A DNA stretch of 64,000 bases. Origin: Bacillus sp. BHET2. Lineage in GTDB: Bacteria; Bacillota; Bacilli; Bacillales; Bacillaceae_B. A program made the translations under genes and the position numbers. Positions 35,642 through 43,822 of the stretch are shown in pieces. Every line of letters begins with the position of its first letter. Within the stretch, counting starts at the first letter, position 1. Location: contig NZ_VCQN01000003.1 of NCBI RefSeq assembly GCF_005938125.1, positions 186,001 through 250,000 of the forward strand, in the 5' to 3' direction. A model generated the notes under the pieces. It saw only the letters and a list, made by a program, of their open reading frames with translations, was not told where the DNA came from and did not search any database.

Positions 35642-35875
35642 ATGAGCTATATTAATCAGGGGAAAGAACGTATTCAATTTGATCGCAAGGGGAAGACAAG
35701 GGATTTACATATACTGGAGTGTACACAGTGTTCGAATGAATTCCGTTCGACGATGAATGTAAACGAAATAGAGTGTTCAAATTGCTCAACGTCAACAGAT
35801 CCTAAAATTGATCTTTCCCTGTTTAAGGTCATTGGGTTTATTGAAAATTTTCAAGGGAGTGAAGTTCGTTGCTAA
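35642..35875 (+). CDS. Small zinc-ribbon-like protein (77 aa)
   Basis: The product carries CTQC and CSNC pairs 19 residues apart (about residues 27-49), the layout of a zinc ribbon. Short charged flanks surround it. GGGAGAGAAAAAT precedes the ATG. It overlaps the next tiny gene, so the two are likely cotranslated. Function unknown; a sigma-B-like promoter upstream hints at stress expression. Confidence 0.65.
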   Translation: MSYINQGKERIQFDRKGKTRDLHILECTQCSNEFRSTMNVNEIECSNCSTSTDPKIDLSLFKVIGFIENFQGSEVRC

Positions 35876-35991
35876 ATAAGGATAAATTGACAGATTTGAA
35901 AATGGATTTTAATGATATTCTTTGGATGAGTTCAGGAGTTGCAATTATTCTTTCCTTACTCGCATTGGCAAATTTCTTTATCTTAGCTTGA
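35869..35991 (+). CDS. Single-helix membrane microprotein (40 aa)
   Basis: TTG at 35869 overlaps the previous gene's end by seven bases and has AAGGGAGTG 7-9 bases upstream. The product has a charged N-terminus (MLNKDKLTDLKMDFNDILWM) and one hydrophobic helix at residues 21-40 ending in FFILA. The design fits a small membrane regulator. Evidence is limited to the reading frame, spacing and composition. Confidence 0.5.
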   Translation: MLNKDKLTDLKMDFNDILWMSSGVAIILSLLALANFFILA

Positions 35992-36044
35992 GGATTTAAG
36001 AAAGCATTGACCACAAATAGCAGATCATTCGTAATGATATGAAG

Positions 36045-36088
36045 AAGCTTCCAGTGATTCGAAAATGAATCACTGGAAGCTTTTTTAA
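36045..36088 (+). terminator. Rho-independent terminator
   Basis: AAGCTTCCAGTGATTC (36045-36060) pairs perfectly with 36067-36082, then T6. Confidence 0.92.
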
Positions 36089-36110
36089 ATGAATAGTTTA
36101 GAAAAAAATA

Positions 36111-36144
36111 ACGTACCCGCTTTCTCTAGAGAAAGCGGGTACGT
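36111..36144 (-). terminator. Perfect 34-bp palindrome, terminator of aldA
   Basis: ACGTACCCGCTTTCTCT is followed directly by its reverse complement; it lies 10 bases beyond the aldehyde dehydrogenase stop. Confidence 0.8.
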
Positions 36145-36153
36145 TTCATGTGG

Positions 36154-37602
36154 TTATCCTTTGTAGTTTTCATCGTATTCAAGATAAACGACGTGAGTTT
36201 CCAAGTATTCATTTAGTCCATGTTTCCCGTCTGCTCCGCCGATTCCTGACTGACCCCGACCAGCATGGAATCCATTAATAGCTTCGAAGTTTTCACGATT
36301 TACGAAGGTTTCCCCGTATTGAAGCTCGTTAGCAGCTCTCATGATTTCATGGAGATTCTCACTAAAGATCGAAGAAGAAAGGCCATATTCCGTATCGTTG
36401 GCAAGTTCCAGCACTTCATCAAAATCCTTGTAAGTCATGATGGGAAGGACAGGCCCAAAGATTTCTTCCTGGATGATATCCATATCCTGTTTTACGTCCA
36501 CAAGAACGGTAGGTTCATAGTAGAAGCCTTTTTCCACATTGACGGGCTTTCCGCCTGTAAGGATTTTTGCTCCATTTTTAACTGCGGTATTAACCATTTC
36601 TGTCACGGTTTCCAGTCGATCCTTATTCACGAGCGGACCGATCTCGTTGTCCCGGTTTGTTGGGTCGCCAACTGTTGTATTTTTCATAGCGTCGGTCATT
36701 TTACTGATGAATTCTTTGGCGACATCCTCATGGACATACACCCGTTCAGCATTCGTACAAGCCTGCCCGGAATTTGTGATTCTGGAGGTTTTGATCTTCT
36801 CCACGGCCAGGTCAATATTTGCATGCTTCGTGACGATGGCAGGCGCCTTGCCGCCTAGCTCTAGGTTTACTTTTGTAATGGATTTTGACGCTGCTTCCAT
36901 CACTTTTGAACCGGCTGGATAGCTGCCCGTCATGGACACCATTCGGACCTTAGGGTGGCTGGACATCGGGTTGCCGATATCTGACCCTTTTCCAGTCACA
37001 AGGTTGAAGACTCCATTAGGAAGTCCTACTTCGTCTATGATTTTAGCGAATTCACATGCCGTGTTTGGTGTGTACTGACTTGGTTTCAGGACGATGGTAC
37101 ATCCTGTTACGAGAGCAGGGGCTACCTTTCTTGCCAGGATGAACATCGGGAAGTTCCACGGAACGATTCCTGCAACTACTCCAATCGGCTTCTTATAAAC
37201 GAGTATATTTTCATTTGAACGTTCACTTTCAAGGATTTCTCCTTCGTAACGGAGCGCCCATCCAGCCATGTAGCGGAAGTACTCGATAGCAAGATCGACC
37301 TCTCCCTCCGAGGCATCCAACGTCTTCCCATTTTCATCCGTTAACATCTGAACAAATTGATCACGTCTCTCTTCCAATTTATCAGCAATTTTATTTATAT
37401 AAGAGGCACGTTCCTTAGATGGAACCCTTTTCCATGAAAGGAAAGCCGTATGGGCTGCCTCCACTGCGTGATTAACATCCTCTTCCGTACCCAATTGGAT
37501 GGACGATATCATCTTCTCATTCGCGGGGTTAATGACATCCCACGCTTCATTTGACGTACTATTAACAAATTCTCCATTAATATATAATTGATACTTCTTC
37601 AC
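36154..37602 (-). CDS. aldA: NAD-dependent aldehyde dehydrogenase, AldA-like
   Basis: The GTG start has GAGGAGGAG upstream; 482 residues. Conserved elements are PWNFP (N150), VLKPSQ (K173), LELGGK (E248) and the catalytic NSGQACTNAERVYV (C282). The end FVNRENFEAINGFHAG, then GIGGADGKHGLNEYL closely follows E. coli AldA, a lactaldehyde/glycolaldehyde dehydrogenase. Other aliphatic aldehydes are possible substrates. It is monocistronic; upstream lies a GGGACGGACCT inverted pair and the yfmJ gene. Confidence 0.88.
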   Translation of the reverse strand: MKKYQLYINGEFVNSTSNEAWDVINPANEKMISSIQLGTEEDVNHAVEAAHTAFLSWKRVPSKERASYINKIADKLEERRDQFVQMLTDENGKTLDASEGEVDLAIEYFRYMAGWALRYEGEILESERSNENILVYKKPIGVVAGIVPWNFPMFILARKVAPALVTGCTIVLKPSQYTPNTACEFAKIIDEVGLPNGVFNLVTGKGSDIGNPMSSHPKVRMVSMTGSYPAGSKVMEAASKSITKVNLELGGKAPAIVTKHANIDLAVEKIKTSRITNSGQACTNAERVYVHEDVAKEFISKMTDAMKNTTVGDPTNRDNEIGPLVNKDRLETVTEMVNTAVKNGAKILTGGKPVNVEKGFYYEPTVLVDVKQDMDIIQEEIFGPVLPIMTYKDFDEVLELANDTEYGLSSSIFSENLHEIMRAANELQYGETFVNRENFEAINGFHAGRGQSGIGGADGKHGLNEYLETHVVYLEYDENYKG

Positions 37603-37693
37603 GATTACTCCTCCTCATAGTACTGGCTCTTCACATATCTTGTACTTTCCCTTAGCAGGGGGAGGAGTAAACCTGTGAATGTGCAAGGAAAGA

Positions 37694-37766
37694 GGGACGG
37701 ACCTCCCTCACACATACCTGAATATTGATGCAACAGGGTTTTGGTGAGAATATGGAGGTCCGTCCC
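37694..37766. repeat. GGGACGGACCT inverted pair with a ~50-base loop
   Basis: The exact word at 37694-37704 and its complement at 37756-37766 are extended on both sides to 15-bp arms (GAGGGACGGACCTCC). The pair fills the gap between yfmJ's end and aldA's start. Confidence 0.85.
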
Positions 37767-37775
37767 TCGAGATGG

Positions 37776-38798
37776 TTATTTACTTGGGTCGGCGATTTTG
37801 ACGAGTTGTTTGCCGATGTTTTTTCCTTGGAAGAGTCCGAGGAAGGCGTCGGTTACGTTGTCTAGGCCTTCTGTGATGGTTTCTTCGTATTGAAGTTTTC
37901 CTTGTGAAAGCCATTGGCCGAGCTCAGTTGCTCCTTCTTTGAAGCGGTCACTGTAGTCGCTGACAACAAAGCCTTTCATGAGAGCACTTGATTTGATTAG
38001 TTTCGTTTGAACGCGGGGTCCAAGATCCCGGTCGGTTTTATTGTATGAAGAAATCGCCCCACACACTGGTACACGTGCATGTTTATTTAGTAAACTAAGG
38101 GCAGCGTCACCGATTTCACCACCGACATTTTCGAAATACACGTCGATGCCATTTGGACACGCTTCTTTTAACGATGCATAGATATTATCGGTCGTTTTGT
38201 AGTTGATACCTGCGTCGAATCCCAGGGTATCTGTCAAATAGCTGACTTTCTCCTCAGACCCTGCAATCCCTACAACACGTGCTCCTTTGATTTTGGCGAT
38301 TTGTCCCACAACGGATCCAACTGCACCTGCAGCACCGGATACAACAACGGTTTCGCCTTCTTTAGGTTGACCGATGTCCATAAGTCCGAAATAGGCAGTT
38401 AGTCCAGTCATACCAAGGATACTTAAGTGTGTAGAAATTGGTGCGACACTCGGATCGATGGAACGGACTTCTTTTTCACTTGCAAGGGAATATTCCTGCC
38501 AAGGCAGCATGCCAACTACGAAATCACCTTTTTGGAAGTGATCTGATTCTGACTCGACGATTTCTCCGACCACTCCACCTGCCAACGCTTCATTTAATTG
38601 GAAGGGAGCTACATATGACTTGGCATCGGACATTCTGCCGCGCATATAAGGATCCACGGAAAGGTAGAGTGTCTTCACTAATACTTCACCACTGGATGGC
38701 TTAGGCACTTCGATCTCCTTGTAAAGGAAATCCTCTTTCTGAGGCATTCCTTCAGGACGGGAGACTAATTGGATTTGTTGCTGTTTTTCAGGTAGCAT
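37776..38798 (-). CDS. yfmJ: NADP-dependent MDR oxidoreductase, YfmJ/CurA-like
   Basis: The 340-residue protein matches B. subtilis YfmJ strongly: VKTLYLSVDPYMRGRM, the Rossmann motif GAAGAVGSVVGQIAKIKGA, NPNGIDVYFENVGG-like and PVCGAISSYN. It is a zinc-free medium-chain reductase of the leukotriene B4 dehydrogenase/curcumin reductase group that reduces double bonds of alkenals or alkenones. AAGGAGGAATATTT precedes the ATG. Confidence 0.93.
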   Translation of the reverse strand: MLPEKQQQIQLVSRPEGMPQKEDFLYKEIEVPKPSSGEVLVKTLYLSVDPYMRGRMSDAKSYVAPFQLNEALAGGVVGEIVESESDHFQKGDFVVGMLPWQEYSLASEKEVRSIDPSVAPISTHLSILGMTGLTAYFGLMDIGQPKEGETVVVSGAAGAVGSVVGQIAKIKGARVVGIAGSEEKVSYLTDTLGFDAGINYKTTDNIYASLKEACPNGIDVYFENVGGEIGDAALSLLNKHARVPVCGAISSYNKTDRDLGPRVQTKLIKSSALMKGFVVSDYSDRFKEGATELGQWLSQGKLQYEETITEGLDNVTDAFLGLFQGKNIGKQLVKIADPSK

Positions 38799-38902
38799 AA
38801 ATATTCCTCCTTCTCATTTTACAATATTAATTATTTCCGATTACTAAAAACTTATCACATGAGGATCAATGTCTACAATGAATAACACTTGAGAAAGGTG
38901 TG

Positions 38903-39817
38903 ATGCATATGTCACCTGTGTGGGATGCTGAAGTGGCTGTTACCACCCGTCAGGCGCAACGATGGATAGAGTCTCAGTTTCCAAACCTCACTCCGGCTAG
39001 AGTCGAGATCATGGACTATGGTTTTGACAATACAGTCATGAGAGTAAACGATGATTGGGTCTTCCGGTTTCCACGAAGGAATAGTGCAGTGAAGCTATTG
39101 GAAGTGGAAGGACAACTCTTGCCTCTACTCGAAGAACGTGAATTGAGTTTGCAAATCCCGATTCCTGCCTTTTACGGCAAACCTTCCTCTCAGTACAAGT
39201 GGCCATTTCTTGGGTATCGATTCGTTGAAGGAACGATTCCATCACGTGCTCATGTAGTAAAGAGAAAGGAATCAGCTTCCGTGATGGCGCGCTTTCTCAA
39301 AAAACTTCATGGAACAAATGTGACAGAGGCGAAACAATGCAGCGTACCCTTTGATGAACTGGATCGCTTACATGTAACAAAACGTCTCCCTGTCTTGGAA
39401 AAAAACATTCGGGAAGTGAAAGGGCTAAGGCTATTTCATCAGATGGGAAAGTTAGAAAGATATCTTCATCAACTTCCTGATAAGTCGTTGTCTGGTAAAA
39501 CCACATTAGTTCATGGCGATCTTCATTTTAAAAATATTGTGGTGAATAGAGAAGGAGTGTTATCAGGGGTGCTCGATTGGGGTGATGTACACCTTGGTCA
39601 TCGAGCCGTTGATTTCAATCTGATTTTCAGTTTTCTCGATCCGGATGGCCGGAGGATCTTTTTAAATGAGTATGGGGAGATTCATGAAACCGAGTTGGAT
39701 TATGCACGCTTTAAAGCTATCTATACCAATGTCGTCTTACTTCTATACGGATACCACGAAGATCAGTCTCATACTGTAGTAGAAGCACAGAAAAGCCTGG
39801 AGCTTGCCCTGACATAA
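38903..39817 (+). CDS. APH-type aminoglycoside/macrolide phosphotransferase-like kinase
   Basis: The ATG at 38903 follows GAAAGGTG; GTG 38900 and ATG 38909 are alternatives. About 304 residues. The kinase-like fold shows TLVHGDLHFKNIVVNREG (catalytic Asp and Asn) and LDWGDVHLGHRAVDFNL (metal-binding Asp). The substrate may be an antibiotic or a small metabolite; the family is too broad to assign resistance. A bidirectional terminator follows. Confidence 0.85.
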   Translation: MHMSPVWDAEVAVTTRQAQRWIESQFPNLTPARVEIMDYGFDNTVMRVNDDWVFRFPRRNSAVKLLEVEGQLLPLLEERELSLQIPIPAFYGKPSSQYKWPFLGYRFVEGTIPSRAHVVKRKESASVMARFLKKLHGTNVTEAKQCSVPFDELDRLHVTKRLPVLEKNIREVKGLRLFHQMGKLERYLHQLPDKSLSGKTTLVHGDLHFKNIVVNREGVLSGVLDWGDVHLGHRAVDFNLIFSFLDPDGRRIFLNEYGEIHETELDYARFKAIYTNVVLLLYGYHEDQSHTVVEAQKSLELALT

Positions 39818-39818
39818 A

Positions 39819-39856
39819 AAAAAGCCGAATTGACGGAAGAGTCAATTCGGCTTTTT
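39819..39856. terminator. Bidirectional terminator
   Basis: AAAAAGCCGAATTGAC pairs with GTCAATTCGGCTTTTT around a 6-base loop, between converging genes. Confidence 0.92.
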
Positions 39857-39862
39857 AGTTTC

Positions 39863-40366
39863 TTACTTCACATTTTTTTGAATATATTTCACAATCTTAC
39901 GTAGCTCATTTGCATGAGGACGGCCAAATGGGCTGGTTTGTCTCTGTTGATACATCGCTTGTCCCTTTTCATTAATAAGGAAGTAAGCCGGTTCACCATG
40001 CTGTCCATGGTCATCATAAGGGGCATCTTCACCATGATAAAAAACATCATAAGCTTTGATGGCCTCCAATTTTTCGTCAGCTAAAATCGGGAATGTCAGA
40101 TCCTCTTTATTCGCAAACTCCTGTAAATCTTCCATTTTATCACTTGAAATCGTCAATAAGTGAACATTATGTTTTTCGAAGTATTCTTTGTTTGCTTGAA
40201 GCTCTCTTAATTCTTCCTGACATACCGGGCACCATGACCCTCTGAAAAAGACGATGAGATGCCAGCTTTGATGTTCTTTTTGATGATCCTCGAACGAGAA
40301 TGTTTCACCTGAAACTGCAGGGAGCGTGAAGTTTGGTACCGTATCATTTAATTGAAAAGTTGCCAT
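39863..40366 (-). CDS. Peroxiredoxin-like thiol protein (AhpC/TSA, redoxin fold)
   Basis: The 167-residue cytoplasmic protein has VPNFTLPAVSGE, FFRGSWCPVCQEEL with a CxxC motif (Cys about residues 46 and 49) and a C-terminal TSPFGRPHANELRKI. It has no signal peptide. The WCPVC motif fits a peroxiredoxin/thioredoxin-type reductase group. AGGAGGAATGAATA precedes the ATG. Confidence 0.85.
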   Translation of the reverse strand: MATFQLNDTVPNFTLPAVSGETFSFEDHQKEHQSWHLIVFFRGSWCPVCQEELRELQANKEYFEKHNVHLLTISSDKMEDLQEFANKEDLTFPILADEKLEAIKAYDVFYHGEDAPYDDHGQHGEPAYFLINEKGQAMYQQRQTSPFGRPHANELRKIVKYIQKNVK

Positions 40367-40537
40367 TATTCATTCCTCCTAAAGTTTTATTCAATTCATA
40401 TAGGCGTTAGGACAAACCTAACTACAGCAAAGTACATAAAGTATAGTAATTTATTTTTCCTACATAGGGTGTATTTCCCTTTGTATGAGAAATAAAACGT
40501 ATCAATGTGCAGATAATGACTAGAAAGGAAGAAATCA

Positions 40538-40855
40538 ATGAGAAATGATAATCGTAGCCCAAAACTATGTATTTTCCCTGAATACAAGTGGTGTGGCCCT
40601 GGCTGTAGTGGACCTGGTGCGCCTATCAATTCAGTAGATGCCGCATGCAAAGCTCATGATCTATGCTACGAGAGGTACGGCCCGACCTGTGAGTGTGACC
40701 GTATGTTCATGAAGAAATTGAAGAAAGAAATCAATTCCCATACTCGAAAGGGAAGACATGCCTTCCTCTTCTATCAATATATGCAGCTGCAGACGAAAGT
40801 TAAATGTCAGAAGGATAGATGTGGGAGAAATCGGTGTAGAGGGTCTTGGATTTAA
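40538..40855 (+). CDS. Phospholipase A2-like cysteine-rich protein (105 aa)
   Basis: The protein contains YKWCGPGCSGPGAP, like the PLA2 calcium loop, followed by SVDAACKAHDLCYERYG with the His-Asp catalytic pair. At least eight cysteines suggest disulfides. No signal peptide is visible at the N-terminus (MRNDNRSPKL), which is odd for a disulfide-rich PLA2. A similar small PLA2-like domain is known in parvovirus VP1 and scattered bacteria. AAAGGAAGAAATCA is the ribosome binding site. Possible roles are membrane remodelling, toxin, or spore lysis; none is shown. Confidence 0.75.
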   Translation: MRNDNRSPKLCIFPEYKWCGPGCSGPGAPINSVDAACKAHDLCYERYGPTCECDRMFMKKLKKEINSHTRKGRHAFLFYQYMQLQTKVKCQKDRCGRNRCRGSWI

Positions 40856-40859
40856 CTAT

Positions 40860-40890
40860 AAACCGCTTGGTTTTTTCAAGCGGTTTTATT
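40860..40890 (+). terminator. Terminator after the PLA2-like gene
   Basis: AAACCGCTTG pairs with CAAGCGGTTT, followed by a T-rich run. Confidence 0.82.
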
Positions 40891-40938
40891 TTTGGGGAAT
40901 GGTTAAAACAATCCAATTTTATGAAAGTGGGAGAAATT

Positions 40939-42030
40939 ATGTCATCCATTTCATCAAAAAAGAAAAAATATCTCTTTGAAATACATTTCTTAAGAGCATT
41001 TGCTTGTTTAGCTGTACTAGGAGTTCATGTTTCCGCAACGTATTATTCTATGAATGATAATACCTTTAATTGGTTCTCTTACTTTTTAAATCAGGTAGGA
41101 CGATTTGGAACACCAATTTTTGTTGTGATAGCAGGATTCTTACTATTTTATCAAGTGAAAAGGAACACTTATTCATTTGGTAAGTTTGTAACTTCCAGAT
41201 TTTCGAAAATCGTTTTGCCATTAATTTTATGGAGCTTTGTCTATCGCTTTTTACTTTATTATTTTGATAATCATCAAATTGGAGACATGAAAACTGAACT
41301 TGTGAAGATTTTTACTGGTGACCACTTTTATCATCTCTATTTTATTGCTATTATTGTTCAATTTTATTTTATCTTTCCTATTTTGCAAAAGTTCTTCAGA
41401 TCGAAATTGGGATTAATTATTTTAACTGCTCTTTCACTCTTTATTAGTTATAATATGGTCGGTTTTAATCCTGGAATGGATGGGTTTATTGGGGACTTTA
41501 TAGCAAGTAAGTCATTCATGCCTTTATGGATTTTCTATTTTTCATTCGGTGGTCTTTTGGCATTTTTCTGGGATGATATTAGAGATTTCACAGCAAAGTT
41601 CCCTTGGATTATGTTAATACTATCTTTAGTCATAACTGCAGGTGCAATAATTGAATACACATTCAATGGAGATCTTACGAACAGAAGAGTAAGTAATTTA
41701 TTAAATATTCCCCTGCTATCCATTGCTACTATAGGGATGTATCCAATACTCTCTCAATGGAATGTTATGAAAAAGCCCTTAACACTTTTAGGGAAATATT
41801 CAATGGGAATTTATCTTGTTCATCCCCTTGTCCTTCACTTAATGAAAATATATTTACCTAGTTCTATATGGAATATGATATACCTGCCAATAACATTTAC
41901 GTTTGTATTATTTATTTGTATAGCAATAATTCGGCTTATTCAATACTTTCCACTTAGCGGTTATTTTATTCCCGTGCCAAAAATAAAAAAAAATTTTGAG
42001 AATGTAACATCAAAAAAAGTGATTGCATAG
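40939..42030 (+). CDS. Membrane acyltransferase (Acyltransferase_3/OafA-like)
   Basis: ATG at 40939 has AAGTGGGAG upstream and excludes earlier in-frame starts that would lie in the previous terminator; 363 residues. The start EIHFLRAFACLAVLGVHVSA is the canonical Acyltransferase_3 opening (with His in the catalytic position). About ten membrane helices follow. Such enzymes O-acylate surface sugars or peptidoglycan. The gene is clearly more AT-rich than its neighbours and is followed by a gene remnant, which suggests horizontal acquisition. Confidence 0.88.
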   Translation: MSSISSKKKKYLFEIHFLRAFACLAVLGVHVSATYYSMNDNTFNWFSYFLNQVGRFGTPIFVVIAGFLLFYQVKRNTYSFGKFVTSRFSKIVLPLILWSFVYRFLLYYFDNHQIGDMKTELVKIFTGDHFYHLYFIAIIVQFYFIFPILQKFFRSKLGLIILTALSLFISYNMVGFNPGMDGFIGDFIASKSFMPLWIFYFSFGGLLAFFWDDIRDFTAKFPWIMLILSLVITAGAIIEYTFNGDLTNRRVSNLLNIPLLSIATIGMYPILSQWNVMKKPLTLLGKYSMGIYLVHPLVLHLMKIYLPSSIWNMIYLPITFTFVLFICIAIIRLIQYFPLSGYFIPVPKIKKNFENVTSKKVIA

Positions 42031-42033
42031 ACG

Positions 42034-42075
42034 AAAGAACCGAGACGATATTAAATTATCGCTCGGTTCTTTTTT
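42034..42075 (+). terminator. Terminator after the acyltransferase gene
   Basis: AAAGAACCGAGACGATA pairs with TATCGCTCGGTTCTTT with one mismatch, then T6. Confidence 0.85.
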
Positions 42076-42077
42076 AG

Positions 42078-42179
42078 TTGAAATCACTAAAGACAGGTCA
42101 GTACGGTTTTAATGGTGCTAATCATACAGGACCTTATGAATTGAGAACCCATGGTGATTATATAAGAGTAAACTTATAA
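42078..42179 (+). pseudogene. 3' remnant of an unidentified gene
   Basis: A 33-codon frame beginning just after the terminator and lacking a ribosome binding site reads KTGQYGFNGANHTGPYELR and HGDYIRVNL before a stop. The composition is protein-like rather than random, and it resembles a beta-rich C-terminal end. It overlaps the convergent GNAT gene by 22 bases. I cannot name the family. Confidence 0.4.
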
Positions 42180-42601
42180 TGATACACCCTGTCCTCCTTA
42201 ATATAACCGTTCCTTTCATACAATGCCTGTGCCCTCACATTATCCCAATCCGTTTCTAAGATAAGCGATTGTGCGTTGGTAAGTTCTGCATGTGCCTTCG
42301 CTGCATCCAACAGCATTTGACCTGCACCCATATTCCGAGCTTGACAGGATACATAGAGATCATTCAGTTTCCAAATCCGTTTCATATAAACGGAAGTGAA
42401 GGATGGGTACAATTGTGTGAATCCTACATATTCGTCATGTTGGGTCGCTATGAAAATGACTGACTCATCTTGGGACAGGCGGTCTTCTAGATATTTCCTG
42501 GCGCCAACCCTGTCCGACATTTGATGGTAAAACATGCGATACGAATTAAACAGTTCCACTAGTCCTTCCAAATCTGACAGTCGAGCACGAGATACTTTCA
42601 T
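42158..42601 (-). CDS. GNAT-family N-acetyltransferase
   Basis: The 147-residue protein shows LNDLYVSCQARNMGAGQMLL, a GNAT acetyl-CoA loop, and AQALYERNGYIKE near the C-terminus. Substrate unknown. The start ATG is supported by AAGGAG-like GTAAGGAGTGATTGG upstream. It is divergent from the folate-enzyme gene across an array-bearing gap. Confidence 0.85.
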   Translation of the reverse strand: MKVSRARLSDLEGLVELFNSYRMFYHQMSDRVGARKYLEDRLSQDESVIFIATQHDEYVGFTQLYPSFTSVYMKRIWKLNDLYVSCQARNMGAGQMLLDAAKAHAELTNAQSLILETDWDNVRAQALYERNGYIKEDRVYHYKFTLI

Positions 42602-42828
42602 CCAATCACTCCTTACACCTCTTATTTTATGAAGGCCGGGCCATAAAATGACGGTTAGTGAGGGTCAAAGTTTGAAATATGATAAGGCTAGAGGGTTGGT
42701 TTTCTTGAGAAAAATAGTAGATTAAAGGTTGTTGGTTTGCTTATAAGGGGTGGATGAGGTTAATATGAACGGTCTTGGAGGTGGAGTGAGAGGTGAAATG
42801 GGGCAGGGAGTTAGGTAAAATGAGATTA

Positions 42829-42903
42829 TTGCGTCATTTATGGACGTATTTGCGTCGTTTTTTGAATAATTGCGTCACTTTCATTGGTTTATGCGCATTT
42901 ATA
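42829..42903. repeat. Phased array, 4 x TTGCGTC at 21, 20 and 21 bp
   Basis: GCGTCA (42831), GCGTCG (42852), GCGTCA (42872) and GCGCAT (42893) follow TT or AT. Spacers are T-rich and dissimilar. The array ends about 50 bp before the start at 42954, in a 352-bp divergent intergenic region with no other assignable content. Confidence 0.8.
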
Positions 42904-42953
42904 CATAAAATGGAAAATACTCAGAGGTGAGCTAACTCTAAGGAGGTTAAAAA

Positions 42954-43676
42954 ATGAGCGACAAAGATGAAATCAGGCATAAAGTGTGGAGTCGCCTGAC
43001 AGAAAAGAAGCTTGGTCGGTTTCCATTTCCGCTAACAGGCAGGATCCCCAATTTCATAGGAGCAGAGAAAGCAGCATCATTTGTACAGAGTATGGACATT
43101 TACAAAGCTGCAAGTGTTGTGAAAGTAAATCCTGATTCACCACAGCTGCCCCTTCGTGCGTCCGTACTTAAAGACGGGAAAACGCTGCTGATTCCAACTC
43201 CTCGTTTGAAGGATGGATTTGTCATGATCAAACCTGAAGGGGTCCCGATTGGAGAAGAAAGAAAAGCTGCGAGCATCAAGCATATGAATACATATGGGAA
43301 AGTCGTGCCCTTGAGCGATATCCCCGGCATCGACCTTATTGTAGTGGGCTCTGTCGCCATCCATCCCGATGGAAGAAGGCTTGGCAAAGGAGAGGGCTAT
43401 GCTGATCGTGAATACGCCATCCTTCGCGAAATCGGAAACAACAGAGTGCCCGTCATAACTACCATTAACAGTGAACAACTGATAGAAGATGACATACCGA
43501 GGGATTCATATGACCTTGCAGTCGACTGGATCATAACAGAAGAAGGCATCATCGAAACCCTCACCCCCTATGAAAAACCCCAAGGAATCGAATGGGACCA
43601 TGTAACCGAAGACGAAATGGACAAAATGCCCATATTGAAAGAAGTAAAGGACTTTGCCAGAGGGACGGACCTCTAA
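42954..43676 (+). CDS. 5-formyltetrahydrofolate cyclo-ligase-family protein
   Basis: The 240-residue protein matches the cyclo-ligase/MTHFSD family: VWSRLTEKKLGRFPFP, ASVLKDGKTLLIPTPRLKDG, VGSVAIHPDGRRLGKGEGYADREYAIL. The GKGEGY segment is the ATP/substrate-binding site. It is distinct from the shorter housekeeping YqgN-type enzyme. AGGAGGTTAAAAA is the ribosome binding site. The last five residues and the stop (RGTDL*) are encoded by a GGGACGGACCT repeat, suggesting that the repeat replaced the original C-terminus. Confidence 0.85.
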   Translation: MSDKDEIRHKVWSRLTEKKLGRFPFPLTGRIPNFIGAEKAASFVQSMDIYKAASVVKVNPDSPQLPLRASVLKDGKTLLIPTPRLKDGFVMIKPEGVPIGEERKAASIKHMNTYGKVVPLSDIPGIDLIVVGSVAIHPDGRRLGKGEGYADREYAILREIGNNRVPVITTINSEQLIEDDIPRDSYDLAVDWIITEEGIIETLTPYEKPQGIEWDHVTEDEMDKMPILKEVKDFARGTDL

Positions 43677-43745
43677 ATCCACCTCGAAAAGCTTGATATA
43701 ATAGGATTTGTGTTGTAAATATACCTGATTTTTGAGGTCCGTCCC
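43662..43745. repeat. GGGACGGACCT inverted pair, left arm in coding sequence
   Basis: The word at 43662-43672 supplies the final codons of the cyclo-ligase-like gene. The complementary word at 43735-43745 lies 62 bases downstream. Extended arms are AGAGGGACGGACCTC and GAGGTCCGTCCCTCT. Confidence 0.87.
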
Positions 43746-43769
43746 TCTAAGTGGCCTCCAAGTGGTACA

Positions 43770-43811
43770 AAAAAATCCATGAGGGCGGATGTGCCTTCAT
43801 GGATTTTTTAT
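43770..43811. terminator. Bidirectional terminator
   Basis: AAAAAATCCATGAGGGC pairs with GCCTTCATGGATTTTTT between converging genes, with one G-U pair. Confidence 0.85.
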
Positions 43812-43822
43812 TATGTTAGTAG

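Noticed and set aside
40396-40650. 84-codon minus-strand frame
   Set aside because: It is antisense to the PLA2-like gene and its promoter region and shows no coding character.
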